Assembly: GCF_014332515.1 (NCBI RefSeq) | Contig: NZ_VFSD01000036.1 | Span: 1-33,823, forward strand | Reading direction: 5' to 3' | Origin: Pontibacter beigongshangensis | GTDB lineage: Bacteria > Bacteroidota > Bacteroidia > Cytophagales > Hymenobacteraceae | Length of the DNA stretch: 33,823 nt | Shown here: one piece after another, positions 1 through 6,823 of the stretch | Numbering within the stretch: the stretch's first letter is position 1 | How the letters are laid out: every line of letters starts with the position of its first letter | Made by a program: the position numbers and the translations under genes | Notes under the pieces: model-generated | What the model was told of the DNA's origin: nothing | The model's input: only the letters and a program-made list of their open reading frames with translations | Database searches by the model: none

Positions 1-2515
1 CCACCACGCTGGCGATGTCTCGCCCACGCACGTTGAAGCCCACGATGATGCGGCGTTTGGCATCCTCGCGCTGGATCTGGTTCGGCCCTTGCCGGTACTG
101 GATGTCGGCCACCTGCTCCAGTGGTACCTGCAGCCCTGCCGGTGTGGTAACGAAGAGCTGGCGCACATCGGCGATGCCCTGTCTGTTCTCCTGCGTGAGC
201 CGCACGACCAGGTCAAAGCGGCGGTCCCCTTCATACACCATCCCGGCGCTCTGCCCGGCGAAGGCCGCATTGATGACCTGGTTAACCGTCTCCACGTCAA
301 GACCGAACCTGGCTATCTGGTCCCGATTGATGTCCACCACGATCTGCGGCAGCCCGGATACCTGCTCTAGGTAAAGGTCTTCGGCTCCCTGCACGGTAGA
401 AACCACCCGGCCGACCTCTTGGGAAAGCCTGGTCAGTTCCTGCAAATCCTCTCCGAAGATCTTGATGCCCACGTCCTGGCGCACCCCGGAGATCAGCTCG
501 TTGGAGCGCAGCTGGATAGGCTGCGAGACGCCGAACGTGACACCGGGTATGGCCTCCAGCGCCTCCGTCATTCGGCTGGCCAGCTCCTCGCGGGTGCTGG
601 CGCTGGTCCACTCCTCCTTGTCCTTGAGGATGATGGTGACGTCGGCAGACTCCATGGGCATCGGGTCTGTCGGAATCTCCGCGGCCCCGATCTTGCTGAC
701 GACATCCTTCACTTCCGGAAATCGCTCCTTGAGAATCCGGGAGGCCAGTGACACCTTTTCGATCGTTTCGGAAAGAGAGCTGCCGGTCAGCAGCCTCGTC
801 TCCAGGGCAAAGTCGCCCTCGTCCAGGGTAGGGATGAACTCACTGCCCATGCGGGAAAAAAGCACCAGGCTCAGGGCAAACAAGGCAAATGCAGAAACAA
901 GCACCAGCGCCTTAAACCTTAAGGCGCCCCTGATCACGGGGCTGTACAGACGCTGGAAGAAGTCCATCATCCTATCGGAAATGTTCCGCTTGCGGGTGGT
1001 GTTCTTGCTTAGCAGTAAGGCTGACATCATGGGCACGTAGGTAAGCGAGAGGATGAAGGCACCAAGTATGGCAAAGGAGACGGTCAGTGCCATGGGGCGG
1101 AACATTTTCCCCTCAATGCCCACCAGCACCAGGATGGGCAGGTACACGATCAGGATGATGATCTCGCCGAAGGCGGCGGCGGTGCGGATTTTCCGGGCCG
1201 ACTCATACACCTCCCCGTCCATCTGCGCCTGCGTCAGCCTCCCCTCTTTGCGCAGGCCCAGGTGGTGCATGGTCGCCTCCACAATGATAACGGCCCCGTC
1301 CACGATGAGGCCAAAGTCGATGGCCCCGAGGCTCATCAGGTTGCCCGTCACGCCAAACAGGTTCATCATGATGATGGCAAACAGCATGGCCAGCGGGATG
1401 ACAGAGGCCACCACCAGGCCGGCGCGCAGGTTGCCCAGGAAGAGCACCAGCACAAAGATCACGATCAGGGCCCCCTCAATCAGGTTGCGCTCCACCGTAC
1501 CGATGGCCCGGCCGATCAGCTCGCTCCGGTCCAGAAAGGCCTCTACCGCCACGCCCTCCGGAAGGGAGCTTGCGATCTGCTCCATGCGCTCTTTCACGCG
1601 ACCCACCACCTGGTTCGTGTTCTCTCCCTTGAGGAGCATCACGATGCCCCCCACCGCTTCTCCCTTGGCATCGGTAAGGGCACCGTAGCGGTTGGCGCTG
1701 CCGAACCGTACCTGGGCAACATCAGAGATAAGCACGGGCGTGCCGTTGGTGGTGTTGCTGACGACAACCTTCTTAATCTCGTCCAGGCTCTCAATCAGCC
1801 CCTCGCTGCGCACGAAGTAGGCGTTTGGCTTTTTGTCGATGTAGGCCCCTCCCGTATTGCCGTTATTGCGCTCCAGGGCCTCCAGCACGTGGCCGATGCC
1901 CAGGTTGTGGGCATTGAGCCTGTTGGGGTCAACAGCGATCTCGTATTGTTTCAAGAAACCACCGAAGCTGTTGACCTCGGCCACTCCGGGCGTGCCGAGC
2001 AGCTGCCGCCGCACTATCCAGTCCTGGATGGTGCGCAGCTCCATGGCCGAGTATTGCTCCTTGTACCCTGGCTTGGCGTGTACCACGTATTGGTAGATTT
2101 CCCCAAGGCCAGTGGAGATGGGGGCCATCCCCGGGGTCCCTACCCCCGGCGGAACCTTGCCCGAGGCCTCCACGAGCCGCTCGCTTACCTGCTGCCTGGC
2201 CCAGTAAATGTCCACACCCTCCTCGAAGACAACGGTCACCACTGAGAGGCCGAAGCGGGAGATGGAGCGCACCTCCTCAATGTCGGCGATGGTGGACATG
2301 GTCTGCTCCACCGGAAAGCTGATGAGCCGCTCTACTTCCTGTGCGGCGAGTGAGGGGCTGGTGGTAATGACCTGTACCTGGTTGTTCGTGATGTCAGGCA
2401 CGGCATCAATGGGGAGCTGCGTGACAGAGTAGCTCCCCCAGATAACAAGCGCAAGGGTGAAAAGGCCAATGATGAGCTTGTTATGGATAGAAAAATGAAT
2501 GATTTTATCTAACAC
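1..2515 (-). CDS. czcA: CzcA-type heavy-metal RND efflux pump, N-terminal part (gene continues across the window ends)
   Basis: Residues 1-838 of a proton-driven inner-membrane metal pump of the HME-RND family. The frame starts at a GTG (2513-2515), giving MLDKIIHFSIHNKLIIGLF, a normal RND start with the first membrane helix. The fourth-helix signature is D-F-G-L-I-V-D-G-A-V-I-I-V-E, with acidic residues at 400, 406 and 413. These match the proton/metal-pathway residues of CzcA (Zn/Co/Cd group) rather than the CusA (Cu/Ag) pattern. The frame is open through base 1, where it reads GRDIASVV, and it continues in frame at base 33823 (second entry). The joined gene is 4,386 nt, 1,461 aa. It lies 107 bp downstream of the DUF6660-like gene and is probably co-transcribed with it. 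The substrate class is inferred from the motif; the exact ion is not known. Confidence 0.96.
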   Translation of the reverse strand, partial: MLDKIIHFSIHNKLIIGLFTLALVIWGSYSVTQLPIDAVPDITNNQVQVITTSPSLAAQEVERLISFPVEQTMSTIADIEEVRSISRFGLSVVTVVFEEGVDIYWARQQVSERLVEASGKVPPGVGTPGMAPISTGLGEIYQYVVHAKPGYKEQYSAMELRTIQDWIVRRQLLGTPGVAEVNSFGGFLKQYEIAVDPNRLNAHNLGIGHVLEALERNNGNTGGAYIDKKPNAYFVRSEGLIESLDEIKKVVVSNTTNGTPVLISDVAQVRFGSANRYGALTDAKGEAVGGIVMLLKGENTNQVVGRVKERMEQIASSLPEGVAVEAFLDRSELIGRAIGTVERNLIEGALIVIFVLVLFLGNLRAGLVVASVIPLAMLFAIIMMNLFGVTGNLMSLGAIDFGLIVDGAVIIVEATMHHLGLRKEGRLTQAQMDGEVYESARKIRTAAAFGEIIILIVYLPILVLVGIEGKMFRPMALTVSFAILGAFILSLTYVPMMSALLLSKNTTRKRNISDRMMDFFQRLYSPVIRGALRFKALVLVSAFALFALSLVLFSRMGSEFIPTLDEGDFALETRLLTGSSLSETIEKVSLASRILKERFPEVKDVVSKIGAAEIPTDPMPMESADVTIILKDKEEWTSASTREELASRMTEALEAIPGVTFGVSQPIQLRSNELISGVRQDVGIKIFGEDLQELTRLSQEVGRVVSTVQGAEDLYLEQVSGLPQIVVDINRDQIARFGLDVETVNQVINAAFAGQSAGMVYEGDRRFDLVVRLTQENRQGIADVRQLFVTTPAGLQVPLEQVADIQYRQGPNQIQREDAKRRIIVGFNVRGRDIASVV

Positions 2516-2622
2516 CTTTTAAGTTTTAAATCCCAAAAACCACATACGAAAGTATGCGCACGCCTTTTGAGGCCGCACAAGGATGCGGCAACGCGTGTTT
2601 ACTTACCTAAGACAGAAATAGG

Positions 2623-2940
2623 CTAGGCCTTGGGAGGGTGCCAGAAAGGGAACGTAGGGGAAACAGCACCACCAGAAACGTAGGTGCTCAGGTAGGGGGA
2701 TAGTAGGATATGCTGTGGTTCCTTTATGGGTGAGAAGCCAAGGAGTATTGTAATGCCTCCACAGCAGTTGCACTCGCAGAGAGGGGAGCAAAGATCATAC
2801 TCCTGCGCTGCATCAGCATGCCCGTGCTGGGCCTGTACTACTGTTATGTCATCCTGGGCAAAGGCTGTCCCGCTGTCCGTGCACGGCAGGCACGCCAGTA
2901 GAAAGATAACCATTCCCCACATGACAGTCAGGTGCTTCAT
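2623..2940 (-). CDS. DUF6660-like small Cys/His-rich envelope protein
   Basis: A 105-residue protein starting at the ATG at 2938-2940. An in-frame ATG seven codons upstream is less likely, because the chosen start puts the basic/hydrophobic signal segment (MKHLTVMWGMVIFLLACLPC) at the N terminus. After a His-containing stretch comes a cysteine cluster, CSPLCECNCCG (residues 51-61), and a short hydrophobic tail. This layout matches small Bacteroidota proteins annotated DUF6660 that sit immediately upstream of czcA/cusA fusion genes. The Cys/His cluster suggests periplasmic metal binding, but no function is established. It is the first gene of the minus-strand efflux operon. Confidence 0.72.
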   Translation of the reverse strand: MKHLTVMWGMVIFLLACLPCTDSGTAFAQDDITVVQAQHGHADAAQEYDLCSPLCECNCCGGITILLGFSPIKEPQHILLSPYLSTYVSGGAVSPTFPFWHPPKA

Positions 2941-3267
2941 TCTTGCAAAAATACGAAACAATTCTTATAGGTACATACTCTTTTTACTGTTTTGCTGTTG
3001 CTGCTTCTTTGCCCGTATTGCATAAAAGTAAAGAAAGCCGGTATTAACCTAACAGATGTATTCTTGTCAGGCAGCAGGAAAGCTATAATTCCGATGACCA
3101 TTAGCAATTAACAGTCCTTCGCATAATGTATAGACTGAAAAAATAAGATCACTCACGGCTCCTTGCTCTGAAAATACTTGATCTTTATTTCTCCAATAAC
3201 ACCTTTTATGTTAACTATAGATCATTGTGCAGGAACTGAAGTTGATTCTGTTCCTCAAGTGAAGGTT

Positions 3268-3287
3268 AACTTATAAAATCTGTTTTT
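3268..3287 (+). repeat. Isolated iteron copy, direct orientation
   Basis: AACTTATAAAATCTGTTTTT is the same motif as the iteron cluster at 4471-4576. It lies about 200 bp beyond the rep stop codon, on the far side of the gene from the main cluster. It is probably a Rep binding site. Confidence 0.7.
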
Positions 3288-3360
3288 TAGAAATACCTAT
3301 GTGAAAAATGAGTCATTTCTTTCCAATATTCTTTCTGCCAACATTGAAAAGAAAGGGTAT

Positions 3361-3436
3361 AAATACAGAATGATATAAATGCATAAATACATAAATATAA
3401 AAAAATGTATTTGTGCATTTATGTCATTCTGTATTT
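3361..3436. repeat. Large near-perfect inverted repeat (32-bp arms, 12-nt loop) next to the rep stop codon
   Basis: Left arm 3361-3392 and right arm 3405-3436 are complementary at 30 of 32 positions, separated by a 12-nt AT-rich loop. The arms contain repeats of ATAAATGCATAAATACAT character. It lies 50 bp past the rep stop codon on the side where rep transcription ends. It could be a terminator, a cruciform in the origin or a protein-binding site; the arms are much longer than in a usual terminator. Confidence 0.85.
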
Positions 3437-3444
3437 GTTGATTT

Positions 3445-3460
3445 ACATAAACGTTTATGT
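3445..3460. repeat. Perfect 16-bp palindrome ACATAAACGTTTATGT
   Basis: The sequence equals its own reverse complement. It sits between the large inverted repeat and an inverted iteron copy, so it forms part of a dense cluster of symmetric sites at the end of rep. It may be a dimeric protein site or part of the origin. Confidence 0.8.
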
Positions 3461-3463
3461 GAT

Positions 3464-3482
3464 AAAAACAGATTTTATAAGC
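3464..3482 (-). repeat. Isolated iteron copy, inverted orientation
   Basis: AAAAACAGATTTTATAAGC is the reverse complement of the iteron motif. It ends five bases before the rep stop codon. Confidence 0.7.
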
Positions 3483-3486
3483 AAGC

Positions 3487-4410
3487 TTATATACCTAATG
3501 TAGTCCTAAAGTACCCACCTGGATTATTTATGTCTTTCCGCCGAATAGCAATGTCGTAGAGGCACTTATTAGCCTTTTTCCTCAATTCAGTACTGCTTAA
3601 AACGGTATTTATTAGGTTATTGTCAAGTATGCCAATATCGCGCATCCGGTTCTTTAGAACTTCTGTTTCTCTGTCTCCTTCTGATAACTCAAAAGGAATA
3701 ACTGTTTGAAACTGTGTCACATGTTTGATGGTAAAGTTCAGCTTATAAATACTCTTCCCTTTCTTTGTTGTGGTGTAGCTGATGCGAAGATCTGAATGCT
3801 CATTAATCTGTTTGATAGATGGCTCAAGTACATAATCTTTAAACTGCCCCCACTGCTTGTACTGCTCAGGATGTTTTCCTGCAGGATCTTTTAAATTAAG
3901 CCGAAATTTTAGCTGCTCTAGTTCGTAAGATAAATATCCTATGTCTTTCCATCTAGAAAACTGCACATAAAGCCATTTAGCATATTTAGAAGTCATTGAT
4001 AAAACGCAGAAGAGCTGGAAGCTCGTAAAGTTGTTCTTCAGGTCAATCAAGTAAGGCTTTAGCTCTTCGGCTATGGAAAGCTGGATCCTCCCCTGCCCTT
4101 TTAAATACTTTGCACTTGACATCATAGATACTTGCAGTAGTCCATCCTCCTCCTCTATTTCAAAAACCTTTCCTATCAAGCCATAGGTTGCATCCTTCAA
4201 TTGCTGATAGTTCCACTGTCGGCCCGTTAGATCCTCAATTTCTTTTACACTTATATAGTACTTTGTGTCATTGCTATCTCCAGGTTTAAGGCGGGACAAC
4301 ATCATGAAATAAATGTCTAATTGTACAGCAGATAACTCATGCCTGGCATTAGTAATTACATTATGATGTCTAACCTGAAGTTGTGGAGTTTTAGCCTCTT
4401 TTGTTTCCAT
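3487..4410 (-). CDS. Plasmid replication initiator, Rep_3 (RepB/RepE-like) family
   Basis: A 307-residue initiator that would bind the iterons and open the origin. I chose the ATG at 4408-4410 (METKEAKTPQ); a start 12 codons upstream would read through AT-rich leader. Family features are the early segment NVITNARHELSAVQLDIYFMM, a first winged-helix region to about residue 120, then FTSFQLFCVLSMTSKYAKWLYVQFSRW and a second winged-helix region ending near KGKSIYKLNFTIKH. Both the layout and the length (about 300 aa) are normal for Rep_3 initiators of Bacteroidota plasmids. The iterons directly upstream probably serve both as the origin and as an operator for autoregulation. The gene is clearly AT-richer than the metal-resistance genes. 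Confidence 0.9.
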   Translation of the reverse strand: METKEAKTPQLQVRHHNVITNARHELSAVQLDIYFMMLSRLKPGDSNDTKYYISVKEIEDLTGRQWNYQQLKDATYGLIGKVFEIEEEDGLLQVSMMSSAKYLKGQGRIQLSIAEELKPYLIDLKNNFTSFQLFCVLSMTSKYAKWLYVQFSRWKDIGYLSYELEQLKFRLNLKDPAGKHPEQYKQWGQFKDYVLEPSIKQINEHSDLRISYTTTKKGKSIYKLNFTIKHVTQFQTVIPFELSEGDRETEVLKNRMRDIGILDNNLINTVLSSTELRKKANKCLYDIAIRRKDINNPGGYFRTTLGI

Positions 4411-4470
4411 AGCTATAAAGGAACAAAAAACAGATGTAAAAAACAATATGTTCGATAGTGTCTGTTTTAT

Positions 4471-4576
4471 AGCTTATGAAATCTGTTAGATAAACTTATA
4501 AAACCTGTTTTTTAAACTTATGAAATCTGTTTTTAAACTTATGAAATCTGTTTTATAGCTTATAAAATCTGTTTTT
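4471..4576 (+). repeat. Iteron cluster: five direct repeats with 21-22 bp period
   Basis: Copies start at 4471, 4493, 4515, 4536 and 4557, with consensus ACTTATGAAATCTGTTTT. The A/G and C/T variants at two positions are the main differences. The 21-22 bp period places all copies on one face of the helix. The cluster lies 60 bp upstream of the Rep_3 start codon, where iterons of this plasmid class are expected. This is the likely origin of replication. Confidence 0.92.
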
Positions 4577-4954
4577 ATTGCTGTGTATCTTCTTGACTAT
4601 CAATAAGATACCAATGTTACAAATAAATCAAATAAATACAAATAATTCACAAGTTGTGATATATTAAAAGGTAACTAAGGTAAAAAGCTCAATAACTCAG
4701 AGGGAGAAGAAAAAAACAAATCAAAAAACAAAAAAAAGAGGAGCAGGGCGCGCGCGAAAAAACAGATTTTATAAGTCTGAATTGAGCTTTAAAATTCAAT
4801 TCCAGCATTAAAACTAGTAAAGTTACTGTTTCTATAAAATACCCTCAATTTGTTTAAATAATCAAAAGTGTTCTTTTGGCTTATGTATTTATGTAGATAA
4901 AGATTACTGTAATATTAGATTTGTAAATATCTAGTTTTATGTATTATTTTAGGT
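4577..4954. other. AT-rich origin region and parA upstream region
   Basis: About 380 bp without a gene. It contains an AT-rich stretch (about 4610-4740) suited to strand opening, a short palindrome TCACAAGTTGTGA (about 4648-4660), a purine/A-rich run and an odd GC block, GGGCGCGCGCG (about 4747-4757). An inverted iteron (4758-4776) follows. A TAGATTTG box at 4916-4923 fits the Bacteroidota -7 element TAnnTTTG for parA transcription. I saw no clear DnaA box. Confidence 0.5.
4758..4776 (-). repeat. Isolated iteron copy, inverted, beyond the iteron cluster
   Basis: AAAAACAGATTTTATAAGT is the reverse complement of the iteron motif. It lies about 180 bp from the direct cluster, facing it. Opposed sites of this kind are known in Rep_3 plasmids as operator or handcuffing sites; that role here is inference. 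Confidence 0.7.
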
Positions 4955-5563
4955 ATGGCAAAAATAATTACTATCGCACATCAAAAAGGAGGTGTAGGTA
5001 AAAGCACACTCGCTTTAAATTTAGCTACATGTTTCCAAGAGCAGCTTAATGTTGCTTTATTAGACATTGACTTACAAGGTAGCATATCCGATCTTAGGGA
5101 AGATTTCCCTAGTTTACATATAATAACTGAAGATAGGTTTGAACAGATACAGAAACTAGAATACGATCTGATCATAATAGATACACCACCTTATCTATCT
5201 AGTCGACTTCCCGAGTTGTTCCTAATGTCAGACTATGTATTGGTGCCAACGAAGGCAGGATTTTTTGATGTAATGGCAATTAGATCCACCTTACACTTAA
5301 TAGAAGAAGCTAAGAGGAAACACAAAGAACTTGAAGCAGGCATAGTATTGAATATGATCAAGCATCGATCAGGAATAACTGGCGAAGTGCAAGAACTGCT
5401 AGCTAGTTTTAATACACCCGTGCTTAAAACAATGATACATGATAGAGTAAGTTTTGCTAGATCTCCCTTAACAGGTGGTGTGTTGGCTAGTGAAGATTCA
5501 AAGGCAATAGATGAAATTACATCACTTGCAGAAGAAATAGTTGATACTATTTCAAATACATAA
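4955..5563 (+). CDS. parA: ParA-family plasmid partition ATPase
   Basis: A 202-residue deviant-Walker ATPase that would drive plasmid segregation on the nucleoid. The deviant Walker A motif KGGVGKST is at residues 11-18, followed by LLDIDLQGS (Walker A' region) and the Walker B IIIDTPPY. There is no N-terminal DNA-binding domain, so this is the small type Ib ParA, which usually works with a small ribbon-helix-helix partner; the next gene fits that. The ATG has no strong Shine-Dalgarno, as is normal for Bacteroidota. Confidence 0.95.
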   Translation: MAKIITIAHQKGGVGKSTLALNLATCFQEQLNVALLDIDLQGSISDLREDFPSLHIITEDRFEQIQKLEYDLIIIDTPPYLSSRLPELFLMSDYVLVPTKAGFFDVMAIRSTLHLIEEAKRKHKELEAGIVLNMIKHRSGITGEVQELLASFNTPVLKTMIHDRVSFARSPLTGGVLASEDSKAIDEITSLAEEIVDTISNT

Positions 5564-5637
5564 AGATGTAGTTATGTAAATTTGTAATTACATATTTATA
5601 GTATTACATTTATAAATAACTACATAATTACATAAGT
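5564..5637. promoter_or_regulatory. Repeat-rich gap in the par operon: candidate centromere or operator
   Basis: A 74-bp, very AT-rich gap with four TTACAT/ATGTAA hexamers (5575-5580 inverted, 5588-5593, 5604-5609, 5628-5633) and a GTAGTTAT/ATAACTAC pair (5569-5576, 5616-5623). RHH partition proteins bind short repeats of this kind. The gap lies between parA and its partner rather than upstream of parA. Confidence 0.45.
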
Positions 5638-5880
5638 ATGGCGGCAGTAGATAAAGATAAACTTGTAGGAATGGCTAATAAATTAAAGTTAGATAAGCCA
5701 AAAACTCCGATACAAGAGGTAAGCCCTATAAGAACAAAAGAAGCAGCTAAAGAAGAGACTGCTCAATTAAATGTATGGATTCCTAAGGAGCTAGTCAAAA
5801 AGATGAAGATATACGGTTTAGAGAATGATTTATCTTTAAAAGAGATTACAACTAAGGCCCTAAATGATTATCTGAAATAG
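5638..5880 (+). CDS. Small ParB/ParG-like partner with ribbon-helix-helix-like C terminus
   Basis: An 80-residue protein. The N-terminal 40 residues are Lys/Glu-rich and probably flexible. The C-terminal 40 residues (AQLNVWIPKELVKKMKIYGLENDLSLKEITTKALNDYL) have the strand-helix-helix pattern of RHH DNA-binding domains. Position and size match the centromere-binding partners of type Ib ParA proteins: the unstructured N terminus would touch ParA and the RHH dimer would bind repeats. It follows parA after a 74-bp repeat-rich gap. Confidence 0.72.
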   Translation: MAAVDKDKLVGMANKLKLDKPKTPIQEVSPIRTKEAAKEETAQLNVWIPKELVKKMKIYGLENDLSLKEITTKALNDYLK

Positions 5881-5897
5881 GTAACATCTTTTATTAT

Positions 5898-6248
5898 GTG
5901 TTGAACTTTCAATTTGTGATGGTGCAGTTACATAAATTCCACAGGTACAGTAGGAGAGGAGTCCTAAAGCAATACAGGAAACTACGCTACGTCAAAGAAA
6001 ATAGAATGTACTTTCTGTACCTTATTTTTGATGCTGAAACCTGTGTGTATGTAGGGGAGACGAGCAACATCTTCTGGCGCATCATCAAGCACAAGGATAA
6101 GTGCTCCAGTGAGTCGGTCATCTACCTGCAGGAGTACCAGGATAAGGAGGAGGTGCTGAGGCTTGAGAAGCACTACATCCGCATGCTCAAACCAAAGTTC
6201 AACAGCCGCTACTGCCAGGCGGGTCAGCTGGAGCTGTTTCGGTTCTGA
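5898..6248 (+). CDS. GIY-YIG domain protein
   Basis: A 116-residue frame from a GTG at 5898; an ATG at 5919 giving 109 residues is equally possible. The GIY-YIG fold is recognisable: FLYLIF replaces the GIY strand, VYVGET the YIG strand, NIFWRIIKHK carries the conserved Arg, and EVLRLEKHYIRMLKPKFN carries the catalytic-type Glu and the final Asn. It could be a nuclease acting on plasmid DNA or a stand-alone domain of unknown role. The sequence shifts from AT-rich to GC-rich at about 6050, inside the gene. Confidence 0.7.
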   Translation: MLNFQFVMVQLHKFHRYSRRGVLKQYRKLRYVKENRMYFLYLIFDAETCVYVGETSNIFWRIIKHKDKCSSESVIYLQEYQDKEEVLRLEKHYIRMLKPKFNSRYCQAGQLELFRF

Positions 6249-6286
6249 TCTGCCGGCACGCCCCTTTGCTCTTTCGTATAGGGTAT

Positions 6287-6535
6287 ATGGACTTCTATGC
6301 ATTCAACACTCTCCCCAGGGATGAGCGGGCGGAGCTCGTCTGGCGGCATGGGCAGCTCCTGGCCATCCGGACGGTGATGAGCTGCAGTGTGGTGCTTTAC
6401 CACATGGGCCAGTTCTTTGCCGAGGTGTGGTACTCGGCGGAGGATAATCAGATCGCCCTGATCCATGGCTTTAGGAGTCGCGAGTTGCTGGAGAATTACC
6501 TGGATCAGATCGACCTGCAGGAACTGATGGGGTAG
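6287..6535 (+). CDS. Small hypothetical protein
   Basis: An 82-residue protein (MDFYAFNTLPRDERAELVWR...). I chose the ATG at 6287 over an upstream alternative because the reading before it looks like leader. It is acidic, has no signal peptide or membrane helix, and has a plausible alpha/beta pattern (SVVLYHMGQFFAEVWYSAED then LLENYLDQIDLQELMG). It follows the GIY-YIG gene by 38 bp in the same direction, so the two may be co-transcribed. I do not recognise the family. Confidence 0.6.
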   Translation: MDFYAFNTLPRDERAELVWRHGQLLAIRTVMSCSVVLYHMGQFFAEVWYSAEDNQIALIHGFRSRELLENYLDQIDLQELMG

Positions 6536-6657
6536 GGAATAGACAGGGCTCGAGTATGGGGCCATTTTTGGGAGACAGCCTGCCTTTCAGGGCTGCAGCG
6601 GTCCCTGCCGACCGATGAGGAATGTTGTATAAAGTAGGAGGAATCTGAGTGAATAAA

Positions 6658-6688
6658 AAAGGTCCGGGATTTCATTTCCCGGACCTTT
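6658..6688. terminator. Bidirectional rho-independent terminator
   Basis: A perfect 12-bp stem (AAAGGTCCGGGA / TCCCGGACCTTT) with a 7-nt loop, preceded by an A-run and followed by T-rich sequence. It sits between a plus-strand gene and the converging lipoprotein gene, serving both. Confidence 0.85.
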
Positions 6689-6823
6689 ACTTACACATCA
6701 CTTACGCTTTTTGTCTCAGTTTATTTTTTCTTCTCTAGCAGTTTGAATCACCAGCCTGCACCATACTTTACCGGAAGCGATGTAGACCGGGGAGAAGTCG
6801 TGCAAAAAGGATATAGTGAAAAA

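Larger units (their letters stand above)
2941..3486. other. Non-coding region between the efflux operon and rep; promoter and origin-side repeats
   Basis: About 545 bp with no convincing gene. The part next to 2940 must carry the efflux-operon promoter. On the minus strand a TATTTTTG box (2946-2953) fits the Bacteroidota -7 consensus TAnnTTTG but lies very close to the start codon, with no clear -33 partner. An imperfect inverted repeat (AAATAAGATCA near 3143-3153 and TGATCTTTATTT near 3179-3190) follows. The region from 3268 holds iteron-like copies, a 32-bp-arm inverted repeat and a 16-bp palindrome, listed separately. Confidence 0.5.

Noticed and set aside
1262..2245. Long plus-strand reading frame opposite czcA
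   Set aside because: It is a shadow of the GC-rich pump gene; its His/Asp-rich translation has no protein-like pattern and the minus strand carries clear RND motifs.
2946..2953. Firm promoter call for the efflux operon from the TATTTTTG box
   Set aside because: The box fits the -7 consensus, but it is almost at the start codon and has no -33 partner, so it is mentioned only within the region entry.
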